64,000 nt of DNA, taken from the NCBI RefSeq assembly GCF_018873765.1, contig NC_057917.1, forward strand, positions 59,454,464-59,518,463, written 5' to 3'. The notes beneath the pieces were generated by a model. It worked only from the letters and a program-made list of their open reading frames with translations, had not been told where the DNA came from and ran no database searches. Shown here piece by piece: positions 32,883-45,317 of this stretch (its first letter is position 1; the number at the start of each line of letters is the position of its first letter). The position numbers and the translations under genes are program-made. Source of the DNA: Telopea speciosissima (lineage: Eukaryota; Streptophyta; Magnoliopsida; Proteales; Proteaceae).

Positions 32883-35800
32883 CATATGGATTAGATGAAT
32901 TTCAACTCAAACTACTGCCCCAGACATGTTTAGTTTGTCACTTAAAGTATATGAATTTTAACTCAAACCACAGTCAGTAGTAATGTGTAATGTTGGTACC
33001 AAAGTATTCCAAATTAACAAAAACATAAAAAGTATTTGACTCAGAAATACTAATTTGGAACAGAAGTGCTGCCATACAGCCCCTTAAAGCACGCATGAGT
33101 AAAGAGTCAAGCCCATTACTAGAAGTCCAGGTAACCCACAAAGACCGACCAAGCAGAGTTTAGGTTCAGACTGGGCCAGGTCTTATTTGGCCCAAATTAA
33201 TTACCTTGAAAATCTTAGAATTCATAATACCTGGGTAATAGGTCTGCTATAAGTCCCACAACATTTTGGGACACCTATTCATCACCACTATCCGGAGTGA
33301 CAAAATGAGATCTATAATACCCAGTTCTCAACCGTTCCTCAAGACTTAGATTTTCTTGGTGAATTTTCGAAGTTTAATTTTAATGCATTGTCAATTTCAT
33401 TTGGGTTGACATTAATTGGGTTGAAATTTGACATGTGAATAAGGGCCTTGCGACCTACTTGTCCACCAAATTGATGTTTTACCCAACCTAACTCGTGACT
33501 GATACTAGGGTAATTCCTGGTTGCTCTGTATACGAAACAATTTCTTTACAAAAAAATAAATTTGACATTGAAGTAGCCACCTTCATCAAAAGTTGATGAA
33601 ACTGAAACCTTTGGCTTGAAGACTTCTATATAAGAGATACGGTAGGTTTATGATTAATGTTGGGGGAGATGGTTCTCTGAGAAAGTAGGCGCAGAGGCCG
33701 GACTGCACCAATGTGCTGCGCGTAATGGTTTCATACATAGAAGTGTAGTGAGGTCATTTTATGTGAAGAGAAGAGAGATAGATAGAGAAGGTACGTGGTC
33801 AACATAGCGTACCTTCCCCCAACGGCTCTAAGAATCTTTCTATAATGTTTGTGGATCCTAGACCCTAATCTCGGAGGTGACTCTTTGTCATTGAGACCTT
33901 AGACCTCCTCTCTCAAAAATGGGTCTTTCAAAACCCGTTGTTCTCAGAACGGGTTCCTCTAGGGTGGGATTTACAAACTCAGAGCCAAACAGGGTCTAGA
34001 TCTAGGCTGAGACCTTGGGTTGAGTTTGGCTCAGCCATGCGGTGTACTCTATACGTATCGTAAATGTATACATGATTGTTTTGCTTCTCTTCAAAATTAT
34101 GTTTTCTTATATATTGTAATGGTTTAATTGTGAGATCCTGGACATCCATTTTTTTTTTTTTTTTTAAAAAAAAAATCAGTTATGTTTTCAATAAGTAAAT
34201 TCAAGGTAATTTCCTTGAAAATAAAGGATGAATGGTGAAAGCATAGTCCACTTTACTATGTCTTTCCATTGTTTCATTAAATTTACATATCAATTATGAG
34301 CTTTGCCTTTTGATGATGAAGTCCATTCTTTGTATCAAGAGTCCTAGACAAAGTAATGATCTAGGACACACCTTAATGGCTAAAAGGGCCTACATATTTT
34401 TAGTAACTGGTTATATTACTAACTCACAAGTCACCTTCAAAACCAACTTGTTGGATTTTATGAATTTTGATGTAAGCTTTTCCTTTATTAGTGAAATATC
34501 ATTTGGATTTTCTACATAACAAATTTCATCACCTTTCTAAAAAAAAAATTATATAGCTTGGGCTGTATGGATGGGCCTAGGGGTACAACTGTTCTCTGGG
34601 TTTAGATAGCTTGGGCCCAACCCAAGGTGTGTGAAATCCCTCTCACAGGCCTACTTTTCTGGGCCCAAGATAAAAAAATTTTTAAAGCGGGCTTCCAGTG
34701 GGCTCATATCTAAGTTACTGTAACACAATAGTACAAGGGGACAAGGCACCTAGTAAAGTATACTTCTAAACTAGAGCTAAGTTTAGAATCACTTGGGAGT
34801 CAGGAGCCATTTTCTTCATTGTCTCTTTTATTTTCTGAGAGATGTGTGTGGTCGTTTCTTTTCTGAACAAATCGAAGAACCTATGGTTGAACTCATCCTT
34901 GGCTACTATGAAACATACTGGCCTTGCGTTGCAGAAGGAACGTTCTGTTTTGAATTGGAAGGTGACACTGAGAGCAAGCAACCTCGTTTTGCCCTTTTCT
35001 TCACGATACGGCCATGCTCACTTAGAGGAATCAAAACCTAGTGAAGTGAAGAAAACAAGCAAAAACATCTTTAATGGGTTAGAAGACTATTTCCCTTCAT
35101 GGGCCATGGGCTCGGTTGATGCACTAAAATTTTATTTCTTTAAAAGAATTTATTTCTCTATGAAAAAAATAAAAAGAGGCCCATTAGGTAAACTATATGA
35201 GAACAGTTTGGTCAACGCATCAAGATTTGTAGTGTAATGTGATTAGAGATCCAGGGATAAATTCCACGTGCAAAGTAGAGAAGGAATTTGGTTTTAAGGG
35301 TATTACATTTTTCTATATTGCCTAAACAAAGATATTATTGAATTGTTCTTCCACTATCCATTAACTATTATATTTAAAAGCTTCCATCTTCTCCTAATTA
35401 AACAATCTAGAAATTAAGCAAATAAGCAAATATAAATATTTAACCACTATAAGTAGATGGTCATTGTTGCAACTATTTTTTTTTCTCTTTTCCCCATAAG
35501 CTAATTTAGACAAGTTGGATTATGATAGTCTTGAAAAATGGAATTTGACCTAATGAAATCATTTAATATTAATTAAGAAATACTTTGTGAAGCTCTACCC
35601 TAATTTGTTTTGTTAGATTAATATAGGTGACATTGGTGGGTATGGAAAATACTAATTATTAAAAATCTCAAGAGTGTGATATGCAATTAGCTAGAACCTT
35701 GTGCCTTCCCAACTCAGGACCACATGCGTGCAAGAGAGAGGGAGAGAGAATATAAAAAATAGCATTAAAAGCCACAATTTAAAAAAAAATATTTAAAAAA

Positions 35801-35937
35801 AGGTCCCTTGTATCTCAGTAATGCACATGGTTATCTATTGATTAATAAGCCAATTAGGTTATAATATTTGCTTTTTCTTTTCAAGTATAAATAAAAATAT
35901 GGGAAAAAGTTCCCTACGATGCTAGTGTACTATCGAT
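32883..35937. other. Long stretch without assigned gene
   Basis: AT-rich. 33658-33826 has a weak inverted pair (GTTGGGGGA ... TCCCCCAAC). A poly-T/poly-A junction lies at 34151-34176. Overlapping frames at 34793-35041 and 34842-35237 are open for 82 and 131 residues, but no family is recognised. Confidence 0.4.
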
Positions 35938-36130
35938 TTCTCACGCTAATCTTTTTATTATTATTTCCTCTCTCCTATCTTGATTCGGGCTCATGTGGAT
36001 TATGTCATTTTCTACACTGCTATTGGTATGGCGTGAGAGAATCCTCCCACGTTGGCGTTGTGAGAAACCTTTTACCATAAAATAATTACCTCGTGAGATT
36101 TGATGGTAGAGATTCACCCCTTTCTAAATG
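35938..36130. repeat. Dispersed repeat, copy B
   Basis: Second copy of the repeat at 20489-20680, with scattered substitutions. Described there. Confidence 0.8.
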
Positions 36131-36350
36131 TGCATTAGGGATACAACCACCTCCAAATAACACTTAATGTAGGATTAAAAATGAGCCATGTGTTTGATTT
36201 ATATATACAAATTATTAATATTAACAATGCATGCACTCAATATGCCATGTGCCTCGACAATTATACTTTTTAAGGTATCAACAACTCCTCGAGTTCTGTA
36301 AAAAACAAATTCTTAGATTGAGAGCTGTGAATGAGTTTTTATCATATGCA

Positions 36351-36473
36351 GTTACTGCACGGTGCAGTACTGCATCGTGCGGCGGCTGCAGAGGTCATGT
36401 CCACCATGTGGGGTCCGTTGTGCCACATGGCCTCTGTTGCGCAGCACGATGCAGTACTGCACCGTGCAGTTAC
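36351..36473. repeat. GC-rich fold-back element (123 bp)
   Basis: Arms 36351-36399 and 36426-36473 form a hairpin with a perfect 27-base core ending in TACTGCATCGTGC. The arm itself contains the palindrome ACTGCACGGTGCAGT. It stands out sharply from its AT-rich surroundings and is related to the hairpin at 53768-53892. It is probably a small MITE. Confidence 0.8.
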
Positions 36474-37657
36474 AAGAGAGGACAACGATTCGCTGTGAAC
36501 AAGGTTTTCAAGGGATAATTAATCAAGTACCAAACATTTAAGAACAAGTTAAGTATTGGTTTATTAATTACTTAAGATGATCGAGGACCACATTGGTATA
36601 TCTTTTGACTATAAGTTGTGTTCATAAATATGAAAAGAATAATCTTATGTGGTCCCGATAAGAAGAAATATTTTTTTAGAAAGATTTTATTAAGGGTTGA
36701 AGAGGGGAAAAAATAGGGATGAAAAGCCCTCAAGTTATACAAAGCCCTTAAGAAACATGGCCAAAAAGCAATAGTATTAATTTTAAAAAAGATTGGGGAA
36801 GATATTTGTACATGGGAGATTTTTTTATCGATTTCGTCAAATAGAAAGAATAGGGGTATTTATGTCATTTAATATAAATTGTGCACATACACAATCATGC
36901 ATGAAAAGTTTTGCCTAAACTTTAATAGAATTGTATGCACAAGAAACCTTTCAATCTGGATGGAAATAGAAGGAAAATTCATGTTCTCAACCTTTGTCTA
37001 AGCTTTAATAGTATGTTAGCACAAGCCTACTGCTCTAATACTTGGCAATAGAGAAATGTAGAATAGATTCAATTCTAAGTTCATGATACACATTCTTATA
37101 GTTATACAAGAAGCCCTGAAAGGTACCTTCTCGCTAGAATACTGATTACCATGGATGCAAAAGAGTTTTAAGATTAAGTTTTCCTTCACCCATAGTAATT
37201 TTACGCCATATATAATTGGAGTACTCTTGGTTCATAATTCTCCCCTCTTCCCTCCCCCCTATTATTCATTGTTCGAAATGTCCTTCTCTAATCCAATCAG
37301 AGGGTCAAATATTAGAGTGGATAAAAAATCTCTCTTTGCCATGGGTGGAGAGAAACTAATCCGAAGACTTATTATCCCATACGGTTTTAAATAAAGAATT
37401 TTTTTATTGACACCCTTAACAAGTCAAAAAATTTAAAACCTTATTTTTTGTTTTTTTAGTACAACACTTTTTTTTTCTAATGAAGGTAAATAATGTTAAT
37501 TTCATATAAAAAAATACTACATTAAAATGAGTTTTAATTTTTTGAGAAAAGTTTTTATCTTTGCATTAAATAACTTTTGATAATGAGACAAGATGCAATT
37601 AAAATTAGGTTTCAAGGTCTAAGCAGACTTATAGAGGTATCATTCAAACACTCTCTT
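36474..37657. other. AT-rich stretch without gene
   Basis: Nothing recognised beyond short frames. ATTGACACCCTTAA at 37405 resembles a hAT-like end without a visible partner. Confidence 0.45.
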
Positions 37658-37787
37658 TAAATAAAACTATAGAAACACCAAGGAATTGAAGCTCACTTTC
37701 TTCATGCATTTTTTCCCCTCTGTAAATAAAACTATAGAAACACCAAGGAATTGAAGCTCACTTTCTTCATGCATTTTTTCCCCTCAC
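37658..37787. repeat. Perfect tandem duplication, 65-bp unit
   Basis: Two copies starting TAAATAAAACTATAGAAAC (37658 and 37723), identical over about 63 bases. The identity implies a recent duplication or an assembly artefact. Confidence 0.93.
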
Positions 37788-40700
37788 CCAACCCCCTCTT
37801 CCACCCCCATAACAAGTAGAGAATAGTCATTACAATGAATTGAGTCAGCAACTCCCCATAAATTTATGAACAATTCTATAACATTAATTTTTTTTTTTAT
37901 TGGTAAAAATTCTAAAACATTCATATGAGCAATGATAATTATATTCAATAAGAAGAATTTATTACTTAAACTTGGTACATGAATGTGATGATTAAAATAT
38001 GTTTTTTTTTCTTTTAGTTGCTTACAAGAATTAAGGAATTTGTTTCTTTATATAAATCAAAAAGCCAAATCTCTGGTTAATTTTTTTCTAAATAATTTAT
38101 TAGATCTGGTGGATGGGTAACTCAAATAAAATTTATATTGTAGGATGGTCCCGTGTACTTGTTATAATACTTTTTAATTGCACAACATGGGAGTGGGGTG
38201 AAGGCTATTCTTGTAAGGACCGACCTACGTTTAACCTAAAATTAAAGAAAAAAATAATTCTTGGTATAGAGATCACATGCAGGTGTTTGCCTGTTGTGTG
38301 GTACCAATTTGCATAGTCCATATTGAATGGCTTCTCCATATAAAGACTTGAACCCTATGGACCCGTTTGTTTGTTGGGGTTCTGAAGATCTTGAAGCTTG
38401 TGGCTGAAATGGTTTTCTTTAAAATGATCAAGTAGAAGTAGACTTAATGAGTAAAATCAAATGTTTCTAATTCAAGATTCAATTGGTCAATCATTCAAAG
38501 ACTACTAAATGGCCAACATATTTCTAGCAGTGTTGAAAACTTAATCTTCAAATTGCCCCCCATGTTGTTTACCAAAAAAATAAGTACCCCATGTTTGCTA
38601 AGTAATTCTTGATCTTCCACCACAAATATTTCATGGAATTTCAAAATTAACAAAAAATAAAATATTCTACCACTTGCTCAATTAATAAAGAGTTTTTTTT
38701 TTTTTGGGGTCCTTTTCTCTCTTTTTATGTTACACTTTAATCATATATATTTTTGTTTTATTGTAAGAGAAAAAGAGTAATGTCAAACTTGCTACTCCAC
38801 ACATAGGGATTTAGTTCACACTTCACAGTACTGGATCGGGTATTGGCTGATTCCGAAATTAATGTTGTTGATATGTAATATTTTATTGGGTTGGATCTCA
38901 TAGATTTGCCCCCCAAAACATTTTTATTCCCCTTTTTTTTTTTTTTTTTTTGACTATTTTTCCCTTCAAAATATAGACTAGTTATTAGTATCGATATTGA
39001 CATCGATCATGGTTGATTGTTACTTGTTACTGATACAAATCTGATATAATCCTAAAACCCTAAGTTCAAGACTCTGATTCTTATGAGGGCATTTCGATAA
39101 CTTTTTTTTAACTTGAAGTTAAATTTCAGAACAACATATGTTTAAAGGGATGTGAAATACATATGGCCATCCAATAAATAAAAGGCAATTAAAATTTTTT
39201 ATTCTATACCAGCATGTAATTTATTGTCGCTTATAATGTGATGCGACAATTTCAATCATGGTGTGAATTAGTCGCACATTATATTTCAGACTTAGATTAA
39301 ATCATATATTTTTTTGTAGCATATAATCATATATTCTCTCATGTATGTCCATGTGACTTCTTTCTATTAATTAGAAATTTTCAAATGCAATCTTAAATTC
39401 TTTAAAGGTTTTTTTTTTATCAATTGAAAAACTTTTTGCAAATTAAAACTTGAATTGTGAGCAAAAGAACTTTGTGGTTACCTATTTACAATTTTTTTCA
39501 TGCTTGTCCAATGTGTCATGTGTCATAACTTGCAATCAGGTAGTGTTCTTTACCAATAATAATTAGTAAAGGTTATCAGGTTGATATTACCATTGAGATT
39601 CTTGGCCTGTAGTACATTCATTATAAGAGTAATATAATGAAATGCATTGAAATTTACTCAAGCTAGCATTTTTTTTATTTGGTAAAGAAATTACTATTAG
39701 AAATTGATCTTCCATTATTTGGAACATTAAGTACAAATGTTTTAAAATAGGAAACCCAAAGAAAAAAAGGATGGGTTGAGCGATTATCATGCTGCACTCA
39801 ATTCACATGTTATCACATGGATTTGATACAAATCTAATGGTTGATAGACGAACTCAATTCAAAATTAATCGTTGAAAATAAAAAATATCAGATCGTCATC
39901 CACTAATTATTGGATTTACATCAAATCCACGTGATCGCCTTTGAATTGAGCACAGCAGGATGGTGCTCAACCCCACGCAGCAGAAGATTCAAATCCAAAG
40001 AAGAAAAAAACATCGTTTTCGATTCTCCACTTCAGAGTCTCAGACATGTGAGTGTAGAGTTGAAAACACGTCGCCTCTAACTTAAAATCGAAGGCTGACA
40101 CGTGTACTAGGTCCACCAAACCCCACAAACTTTTTCTAATACCGCATATCACCTGAACGTGGGTGATGGATCCCAAGTAAACCTAATTTCAAGGACCAAT
40201 AGAGTTTGAATATAAACCGTGAGATTGGAATCAATGTAGATGTTCGTTGTACCATCTATTTCAAAGCCCCCTTTAAATACCAAAACTACCCTATTCTATA
40301 ATAAAAGTCGTCAATTATAAAAAGTTGACCGTGCATGAATCCCTTCTTCTTTCTTAATCTAATAAGTACGGAAAACCACGTGGAGAGAAGGTGGAACCCT
40401 GGATTCCCGGCTCACGATAGCAAAACCCAAGGTTCGAAGTTGGTCGTCACGTTTCATCCGTTTTTACTACCTTCTACAGTGCGCCGGCGGGTAACGGATA
40501 AAACACCATCCCAAAAATAGGTAGGTACTTTATTGAACATGTGGTGCTGGTTAGTTAATGCCTCTCAAAATCTGACCAAAAGAAAATGCCTCTCCAAAAA
40601 CTAAAAAATAATCCACGTGACAGTACAGGCTGTATCCTTCCTTTCCCACGAGTCTTTGAAAGTCGGATCACACGTGCAGGGGACTCATAACCTTTCTTGG

Positions 40701-42808
40701 TTCAGCACTTGAGCTGGTTTGGTCTCGATCTGGTTTTATTTTTAAATGTTAAATCAGAATATGAATGCAAAGCACAAATTTTAGCAAAATTTTAATTAGG
40801 AGGTAGATTCCCTTCACCCATGGTGAATGTAGAATCCCTTATCTATAGGGTTTGGGTGTCTTGGATCCATCAGAATAGCAAGGAAGGTATTATCGACTTT
40901 GTATAGAAAGGACACTAATAACGAATCTAGATGAATGTATTTTTTCTTCACCTATCATGGTGGAAAACTTTCTCCTTTTAATTCAGTCCGTCATTACCTA
41001 GTATGACACACAGGATTATAATAAAAACATGGCATTGGGTACCGTATCGATCATTATCAATGTCGTCATACCAGAATGAATCAACTATACAAGGTTGATT
41101 CAAGATCAAAAAGCCACTTTTTTTATTTTTAAGTTTCATTTATATCTATTGCATCATTAAGTTGGGAATTTTGAATTTATATTTATTGTATCATTAAGTT
41201 GGGAATTTTAATCATGTATTTTAATTGTTTGAGTAGAATTGATTAAAAAAATAGGGTAGAAGAACATTGCCTAGTAGCCACGATCGATGGGATTTTTCAT
41301 TTTACAAGAGGATTAGGACAGTCATTTTAGGGTGAACTGTGTTTGGACATAGGGACCACCTAACCAAGCAACGTTGTTTTTCTCAACAAAAATTGTCATG
41401 TAACCAAAAAAAAAAAAAAAAGTGAATCATAAATGAAATCATCATTGTCATGGGTGCTAAAAATTTCCCTAAAAAATGTATTATAAAGTAATAAAAAACA
41501 TTATAGACTACCTCTCATTTCAAGCAGAAATTTGAAGCAATTACACTTGTCATGTGGTGAACTATTATGACAAGTTAAAGTATTACTTAATAAGTTAATT
41601 AACTTTTTTCCTAAAACCGGTCCAACCAGATCCCTTACATTACAAAACCGGACCTATTGCAACACATCAAAAAAAAGAAACCAAGGGATGAGCAGCACAT
41701 ATTCCCACGTGTAAGGGCAGAGTGTTCTCGGTCACAGCGGTCACACGAGCACGTTGTTTTGGCCCATTGGAAATTGGGAGATGAAAATTTTTTAATGAAC
41801 TTTTAGCCATTTTATTTATGAATTTAGATGTGGGCCCACTTACTCGTGGGGGACCAATACAGATAGTGATATCCGGTTCGTGACCCACTCCGTCCATCAC
41901 ATGTCTCATCTAACAATATTATAGCACATGCGCTACCACCCCTCCTCTTAAACAGCTGTCACACTTTTTTTCTTTCTCTTCTCATCTATAAAAATAGTTT
42001 CAAATCACACACGAGATGGGAAGGGAAAAGTGGTTTATGTTTATCCAAATAAACAAACAAAATCACAAAGTAGAGGCCGAGTCTTGGTTTGAGGTATTAG
42101 TATCAGTATCAGACTATCAGTACCAGTATTAGAATCGATATCAGTATCAAATTATCAGATAAAGAAAAATCAAGGGTGAATTTATTTGATACGATCGATC
42201 TATGCTGATACCGTATCAGTATCATATCAATTTTAAAGATAAGTGACAATCGATCTGATATCGTATACTAAAACCACGGGCCAAGTAGCTTCCGTAACGG
42301 GTTTAAAAAATTTGGATTGGATCAAATGTAGAGTTTTTTTTTAATTAATTTTTAATTTTATTTTTTCAAAATAGTTGGATAATTAAAGATAGAATTAAAT
42401 AATAATTTTGCTTTGTAAAACCTCTCTCTCTCTTTTTTAATTGTTGGTTCGTAGACCGAAAGGCTTTTTAATTTCAGGTGGTGTGGGCCTGTTGGGGCGA
42501 AGAAGTCTACATCAGTTTCTTTAATTTCCTTCTCCACCTACATTATTGAAACGTGGAAGGAAAATTTATTATTATGTTATTATCAGGACACGTGTGTAGA
42601 TTTTATAGGTTAACGATTCCTCGCCAACCTCTCTCGTTCTCCGCCGAGTACTAGGGTTTAAGCAACTTTGCAAAATTTATATTTATTAAGATTTTCTTAT
42701 TGCCCTTTCTTACTTCTTATAGTATGGAATGCAAAAGTGTGTTGCTGTGGGGACCGGGAGGACTTGAGGGGTTGTCAACATGTGATTTATTTATTGGAGA
42801 GGGTTTGG
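37788..42808. other. 5-kb AT-rich stretch without gene
   Basis: No protein or RNA gene was recognised on either strand. Homopolymer runs are frequent (38694, 38932, 41403). Stretches at 39000-39060, 41035-41100 and 42090-42280 are made of TATCAGTATCGATAT-like words, a diffuse repeat seen elsewhere in the window. 40560-40700 holds ACGTG-rich words but no gene start. Confidence 0.5.
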
Positions 42809-43346
42809 AAAGGGTGTCAATCGCTTCCGTTTTGATTTTTTATTTTATTTTATTTTATTTTAGTTCGATTCAAGATATAATATGTGAAAATTGAAATTGA
42901 ATAAAAAATTGAATAAGGCTCTATTTTCCAAATCATAAACGAACTAGATCGATTTGGTTTCAATTTTATTTTATTTTTAGTTTAGACCTTATTTGAGGTA
43001 TTTGGATCAATTTTTTACATTTCATCAAAATAAAATAAAACTCCTTTATTTATTAGGATAATAATCCACCAAACTTTTTTCAAACATTACAAAAGAATAG
43101 AATTTGTAATCCACATAATATATATGATTTGTTCACTTCTAAAATAGGTAACTTGGTTCGATTTGACAATTTCAATCATAAAATAAAAACTAAACCAAAA
43201 AGATTTTATATTTAGAAACCAAAACCAATCAGAATTTTTTTGTTCGATTTAGTTTTAAATGGTTGGTTTTGATTATGATTTGTTCGTTTCAAATCTAAAT
43301 TGACACCTTGAAGCAAATGACGAAAAAGGTGCTTGTCCACGTTTTG

Positions 43347-43374
43347 GAGAGAGAGAGAGAGAGAGAGAGAGAGA
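43347..43374. repeat. (GA)14 microsatellite
   Basis: A GA run in the leader of the LINE, 30 bases before its ORF1 ATG. Confidence 0.93.
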
Positions 43375-43557
43375 ACTCATGCTTGTCCTTTTAGTCCGGC
43401 ATATAATGGCCACTAGCAGCTCAAACTCAGTGGCCCATGAAACTTCTGTCACTCCACCAGTCCCTGTTGTGGGTGTGAACATCTCGTTTGTGGGTTAGCC
43501 TCTTTCCTGGAGGCCATATCAGTGAAGGTGAGGATTCGATTCCTTTTTTAACCTGAG

Positions 43558-44170
43558 ATGGTTAATGGTAAGACAGTAACATGTTGCAGTGATGAGGACC
43601 TGGCTGAAGAAAAGGATCGATGGGAGGCTTCACTGGTTGACTACGTCTTTGGCCCTAGACCTTCCTATGCAACCATGAAGCGCTTTGCTCGAGAGAAGTG
43701 GTCGCATATGGGAGCGGTGGAACCGTGGAAGTGTTTGGTATTTAAAGTGGAATCTTCGTCTTCGATTTCCAGACACTAGAATTAAACCATCAAGTCCTTG
43801 ACGAAAGTCCTTGGACCTTAGTGGCGAGGCCATTGATTTTAAGACCGTGGTCTTCGAATATCTCCCTATCTAAGAAAGATGAGACTCTATTACCACTATG
43901 GGTTGGACTATATGCCCTTAACCTCCACTTTTAGGGGTACCAAAGTCTGGGAAGAATTGCCAGTGTCTTGTCTTAGGCAAACCCACTTGCACTGATCAAA
44001 GAACATCTCAAAGGGAATGACACTCCTTCGCTTGCCTCTACATCGAAATGAAAGTGGTGGATGGAGTTCCTTCAAGCATACCCATCATGCTAGATGACGG
44101 GTCGATAGTAGAACAAAGGGTGGAGTATGACTGGACATCACTGATCTGTAACACTTACAAAGTTTTGGTC
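43558..44170 (+). pseudogene. LINE ORF1, DUF4283 domain, broken
   Basis: Main body of the nucleic-acid-binding ORF1 protein. It needs at least four frame changes and has an in-frame TAG near 43497. The zinc knuckle expected after the DUF4283 domain is not preserved (only CNTYKVLVIW follows). Part of the LINE at 43310-45302. Confidence 0.75.
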
Positions 44171-44664
44171 ATTTGGATCGTTCTTGCACTGTTGTTGCGG
44201 TTGAGCAGGCTATCAAACCTACCGAACAAAGTCAGGATGCAGAAATGGCAAGCAATGCTTGCAGATTTCGATGCGCTCGTCCCTACCAATTTTGCAACTC
44301 TGGTCAACAACAAGTCGACCCTGAGTTCCCGACACACCATAACTGTGAATGGAGGTGTTAGACTCCTTAGTCGTGATGTCGTGGTGCATGGACACACAGG
44401 GAATCATGGCTCTATTACGACGATCATGGATTGTGTCATGTAACCGGTTGATCAACTGAATACGTCATCATCAACGCATTCGTCCCACGTCCGATGGACA
44501 TGTAACTGAAGTTGAGGTGGACAACCCATCTAAACAGATTCATGAGAGACGGAACAAAGCCCGAATAGCAGGCCGTTTAATCAACGGTTCGAGCCATGAT
44601 CCGTGGTACTCCATTACTGGCTACCAGCAATGGAAACCGCTTCACAGTTTTGTAAGAGTCGAGT

Positions 44665-45192
44665 TTGCCGAGCTCTGACGATCGAGAGGAAGAGGCCAAT
44701 GATCGATGGAAGATTAAAATCTCATCCTTGTGTCATGGATCGATTCCGCACGCATGGCCTCGCCCTCCACATGATTGGGTGGCTATTTATTGTGATGGAC
44801 CAACACGGGGAAATCTTGGAGGTTATGGTGCTATTGCTCATGATGCTGTTAGATTATCGATTTTTACGATTGTTGGCACAACAATGGCTGATAACATTCT
44901 GCGAATGGACCTTCTGGTGATTAAACAAAGTCATATGAAAACTAGATCATTGAATCACACTCACATTCAGGTTTGTTCAGATTCGATGTTGTCAATACGG
45001 ATGATCATTGACCAATTCAATGTCCCATGGTGCACTCTAGGTTTTATAGGAGATATCTACGATCTGTGTGGGTGCTTTCAAAGATGTGTCTTCACACACC
45101 ATGTGAAAGAGATCAACAATTGTGCTGATTACCGGGCTGGACTTTTACTTTCATTTCAGGAACTTCATTTGTGTATTGACAGATTCCCATAG
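44665..45192 (+). pseudogene. LINE RNase H domain (RVT_3 type)
   Basis: A 175-residue frame still open. The first catalytic Asp region (IYCDGPTRG) and the SDS-type motif (CSDSMLS) are present. The usual Glu-containing helix region is altered (NILRMDLLVI where ELWAL-like is expected) and the last part reads VKEINNCADYRAG. It has no reverse transcriptase upstream, so this is a relic. Confidence 0.72.
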
Positions 45193-45317
45193 GCTCTCTT
45201 ACCGGTCTGATATGGGACGACGCCAATGGGAAGAAATTATTTAGATGGAAAATATCTGTATTATTTCCTTTATTAATATAACATCTCTTTTTTCCAAATA
45301 AAAAATTGACACCCTTA

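Larger units (their letters stand above)
43310..45302 (+). mobile_element. L1-type LINE with internal deletion (ORF1 and RNase H only)
   Basis: Two parts of a plant L1 can be read on the plus strand. The first (43406-44170) is the ORF1 region: an ATG (MATSSSNSVAHET), then a DUF4283-type domain in shifting frames (WEASLVDYVFGPRPSY, later LPLWVGLYALNL, SIPIMLDDGSIV and QRVEYDW). The second (about 44750-45190) is an RNase H domain (IYCDGPTRGNLGGYGAI, VCSDSMLS). Endonuclease and reverse transcriptase are missing between them, a loss of about 3.5 kb. Flanks AAATTGACACCTT (43297) and AAATTGACACCCTT (45303) look like the target duplication. Confidence 0.78.
42809..45317. mobile_element. hAT-like non-autonomous element, invaded by a LINE
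   Basis: The left end is AAAGGGTGTCAATC (42809). Its partner, AAATTGACACCCTTA, is found at 45303, beyond the LINE, and a duplicated version (AAATTGACACCTT) at 43297. Without the LINE it is about 500 bases. The interior is rich in GGTTTGGTT/TTTTATTTTA words, like the element at 53303-54128, which has the same ends. The 8-base target duplication was not found. Confidence 0.55.

Noticed and set aside
33658-33826. Weak inverted pair GTTGGGGGA ... TCCCCCAAC as a MITE
   Set aside because: Only about 10 bases pair well and no target duplication was found.
34793-35237. Overlapping open frames of 82 and 131 residues on the plus strand
   Set aside because: No domain, start context or splice pattern; the two frames overlap each other and a third on the minus strand, as expected for chance frames.
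37658-37787. Tandem repeats as a CRISPR array
   Set aside because: Only two adjacent copies without spacers, in plant nuclear DNA.
44048-44443. 131-residue plus-strand frame as a separate gene
   Set aside because: Its first half is the end of the LINE DUF4283 domain (MKVVDGVPSSIPIMLDDGS); it is part of the LINE, not a host gene.
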